Assembly: GCA_039819085.1 (NCBI GenBank)
Contig: JBCBSQ010000011.1
Span: forward strand, 35,090 to 99,089
Direction: 5' to 3'
Length of the DNA stretch: 64,000 nt
DNA from: MED-G105 sp039819085
GTDB taxonomy: Bacteria; Pseudomonadota; Alphaproteobacteria; Caulobacterales; Parvularculaceae
Under the pieces are notes generated by a model. It was not told the origin of the DNA. It worked only from the letters and a program-made list of their open reading frames with translations, and searched no databases. Shown here piece by piece: positions 62,085-64,000 of this stretch (position 1 is the first letter of the stretch; every line of letters begins with the position of its first letter). A program made the position numbers and the translations under genes.

Positions 62085-62474
62085 ATGCTTGTCAGAGGCC
62101 TGAGATACTTCGCATTCTTTTTCGGCGCGGTGTGCGTGGCGATCGCGCTCGGCCACATATTGATTGGCCCACGCATCATTCCGGGCGGCGTTCCGGTCAA
62201 TGCGACCATGGACAGTGAGGATCGCTTCTACGCGACGCTGTTCCTCGGCTATGGCGCGGCGATGATCTGGAGCGCGCGTGATCTCGCCGCGCGCCGGGGG
62301 GGCTTTTTAGCGCTCATCGGCGTCTTCTTCCTTGGGGGCGTCGCGCGGCTTGTGTCTTTCGCGCAAGTCGGGCCGCCGCATCCGCTTTTCATCTTCCTGG
62401 CCGGCCTCGAACTTGTCCTGCCGCCGGTATTGTGGCTTTGGCTGAACGCGGCGCACCCGCAAGAGGCGGCCTGA
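62085..62474 (+). CDS. DUF4345 family membrane protein
   Basis: The 129-residue protein has four hydrophobic segments (FFFGAVCVAIALGHILIG, LFLGYGAAMIWSA, FLALIGVFFLGGVARLV, FIFLAGLELVLPPVLWLWL) and the DUF4345 layout, a small family of unknown function. ATG 62085 lies 34 bases after miaA. No enzymatic motif is seen. Confidence 0.75.
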   Translation: MLVRGLRYFAFFFGAVCVAIALGHILIGPRIIPGGVPVNATMDSEDRFYATLFLGYGAAMIWSARDLAARRGGFLALIGVFFLGGVARLVSFAQVGPPHPLFIFLAGLELVLPPVLWLWLNAAHPQEAA

Positions 62475-62564
62475 CCGTCGAGAGGCGATTGCGTATCGGC
62501 CGCACGGCGGGTATGCGCGGCCGAAAGAACGCAGCGGCCGTCTGACAGGCGGCGAGGATTGTTG

Positions 62565-63338
62565 ATGTTTGAGTTTGTGCGGCGCGCCAGCCGGTTTCTC
62601 GCGACGATGGATGCGAGGACGATGACGTCGCTGGTGGTGTCGGCCGTCCTCCTCGGGTTTGTGGCCGCCATGCTGGTCTACGGCCAGGGCTGGCTTCATC
62701 TTGAGAATGACGGCGAATTGACCCGGCTGTTCCGACGCGTTGCGAATTCGCCGCTCGCCATCATTGGCGTGATTGCGATCTTCTCGTTTCTGGCGCTGAC
62801 GGGATTTCCGCAGATTCTCCTGATTACGGCGACGGTCGTGTGGTTCGGGCCGTGGAATGGAGCGGTCTATGCGTGGATCGCGACCATGGTCTCCGCGACG
62901 CTGACGTTCGCAATTGGCCATGCGTTCGGCGGGGATTGGGTGCGGCGCATCGGCGGCGAACGCTCGAAGTCGTTGATCGAGTTCCTGCGACGGCATGGCG
63001 TCTGGGCGAGCGGGCTGATCCGCGTCGTCCCTTCCGCGCCGTTCATTGTCGTCAATGCGGCGGCGGGCGCGGCGCACATTCCCTTATGGAAGTACTGGCT
63101 CGGTTCAGGCGTCGGGATCGTGCCGAAGATTTCCATCGTCGCCGCCCTCGGCGCGCTCGCCCCGGACCGCGCCGCCCTGAATGACGGGGTCGGCGGCATC
63201 GTCGACTTCTTCACCGCCCGCGACCCGAGCCATCTTGCGGCGCTCGCCGCGCTGATTGGCGGCTGGATCGCGTTTCTGTTTGTGGTGCGCGTCTTCTATG
63301 TTCGCCTGCGGCGCCGGGATGACCGTTTATCCACATAG
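62565..63338 (+). CDS. TVP38/TMEM64 (VTT/DedA-like) membrane protein
   Basis: The 257-residue protein carries the VTT/SNARE-associated domain: LALTGFPQILLITATVVWFGPWNGAVYAW, the GDWVRRIGGERSKSL loop and GLIRVVPSAPFIVVNAAAGAAHIPLWKYWLGSGVGIVPK with the conserved RxxP and Gly residues. Relatives are envelope membrane proteins linked to lipid flipping. ATG 62565 follows GGCGAGGA. It ends about 150 bases before mreB. Confidence 0.88.
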   Translation: MFEFVRRASRFLATMDARTMTSLVVSAVLLGFVAAMLVYGQGWLHLENDGELTRLFRRVANSPLAIIGVIAIFSFLALTGFPQILLITATVVWFGPWNGAVYAWIATMVSATLTFAIGHAFGGDWVRRIGGERSKSLIEFLRRHGVWASGLIRVVPSAPFIVVNAAAGAAHIPLWKYWLGSGVGIVPKISIVAALGALAPDRAALNDGVGGIVDFFTARDPSHLAALAALIGGWIAFLFVVRVFYVRLRRRDDRLST

Positions 63339-63489
63339 CGCGCATGATTCACGAATCCGCGTATCGGTTTCGGCGGAAGCGGAATTGATGCGCTGAATGC
63401 GATGCGTCGCGCGCACTTTGTTGACGATTTGCGAACGCATTAAAGTTAAAGCTTAGGTCGGGATCTCACACCGACCATAGGAATCCGCC

Positions 63490-64000
63490 ATGCTTTCTAC
63501 CCTGTTCGGCATGTTGTCTTCGGACATGGCGATCGACCTCGGGACGGCGAACACGCTGGTCTATGTAAAGGGCCGCGGCATCGTTCTGAACGAGCCGTCC
63601 GTCGTCGCGATTGAGAACCGCCAGGGACGCAAGATCGTCCGCGCGGTCGGCAATGAAGCCAAGGACATGCTTGGCCGCACGCCGGGCGAAATCGAAGCGA
63701 TCCGTCCGATGCGCGACGGCGTTATCGCGGACTTCGAAGTCGCCGAAGCGATGATCAAGCATTTCATCCGCAAGGTGCACAATCGACGCTCCTTCGCGAG
63801 CCCGCGGATCGTCGTCTGCGTGCCGTCGGGCGCAACCGCGGTGGAACGTCGCGCGATCCAGGAATCGGCTTTGTCGGCCGGCGCGAGGAAAGTGGAATTG
63901 ATCGAAGAGCCAATGGCGGCCGCCATTGGCGCAGGCCTTCCCGCGACGGAGCCTGCGGGGTCGATGGTCGTCGACATCGGCGGCGGCACGACGGAAGTCG
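63490..64000 (+). CDS. mreB: Rod shape-determining protein MreB, 3' part cut by window edge
   Basis: The frame is open for 170 codons to the right edge, so the C-terminal half lies outside. The visible part is actin-like: MLSTLFGMLSSDMAIDLGTANTLVYVKGRGIVLNEPS (phosphate 1 loop, AIDLGTANT), PRIVVCVPSGATAVERRAIQES and the phosphate 2 loop VVDIGGGTTEV at the edge. MreB polymers organise cell-wall synthesis for rod shape. TTGACG at 63421-63426 is a candidate -35 but no clear -10 follows. Confidence 0.97.
   Translation, partial: MLSTLFGMLSSDMAIDLGTANTLVYVKGRGIVLNEPSVVAIENRQGRKIVRAVGNEAKDMLGRTPGEIEAIRPMRDGVIADFEVAEAMIKHFIRKVHNRRSFASPRIVVCVPSGATAVERRAIQESALSAGARKVELIEEPMAAAIGAGLPATEPAGSMVVDIGGGTTEV

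Overview
This window comes from an alphaproteobacterial chromosome of high G+C content (about two thirds by eye). Four signs agree on the class. recA carries a GAAC-N7-GAAC LexA box. tmRNA is encoded as the circularly permuted, two-piece gene (acceptor piece first, tag piece second). The order recA-alaS-icd and the blocks yajC-secD-secF, hflK-hflC-degP and sspB near ssrA are familiar in the class. Palindromic intergenic repeats of alphaproteobacterial type are present. I cannot fix the genus; a member of the Caulobacterales/Parvularculales neighbourhood is a guess. Almost everything is core chromosome. I see no insertion sequence, prophage, integrase, CRISPR array or tRNA gene.

Layout. 1-9400: end of an AsmA-like gene, recA, alaS, a secreted GIN-domain protein, icd, a GNAT acetyltransferase and trmJ. 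9400-13740: a queuosine-precursor-type transporter, a protein with a PEP-CTERM-like tail, a short malic enzyme and mlaA. 13870-19210: a methionine-cycle cluster made of an ArsR-methyltransferase fusion regulator, metF, a flavin-binding PPOX-type gene and a metH that lacks its homocysteine domain. 19300-23260: a tiny membrane ORF, a TerB-DnaJ protein, a transporter, an amidase, a palindromic repeat and the RNase P RNA. 23290-26920: a thioesterase, yajQ, an orphan acyl carrier protein with its ketosynthase, and two small membrane proteins. 27100-34690: an Ada-like protein, yajC-secD-secF, a secreted repeat protein, sodB and a squalene/phytoene-synthase-like gene.

34800-44200: two small proteins, a GlnE-sized protein whose nucleotidyltransferase active sites are gone, a ClC channel, a TetR-sterol desaturase-orphan ABC membrane protein operon with a very clear operator, and an ALDH7-type dehydrogenase. 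44660-50000: a histidine kinase, fumC, sspB, a tandem repeat and the permuted ssrA, so the tag-encoding RNA and the adaptor that recognises its tag are neighbours. 50100-55000: a DUF4153 membrane protein, thyA, a GNAT-DHFR fusion and a secreted NTF2-like protein. 55000-64000: mrp/apbC, hflK-hflC-degP, serB, miaA, two membrane proteins and the start of mreB.

Most noteworthy items: the catalytically dead GlnE homologue, the acetyltransferase-dihydrofolate reductase fusion behind thyA, the ArsR-methyltransferase regulator with its operator, the self-controlled and possibly leaderless TetR promoter, and the duplicated unit directly downstream of ssrA. All are inferences from sequence reading alone; no database search was run.
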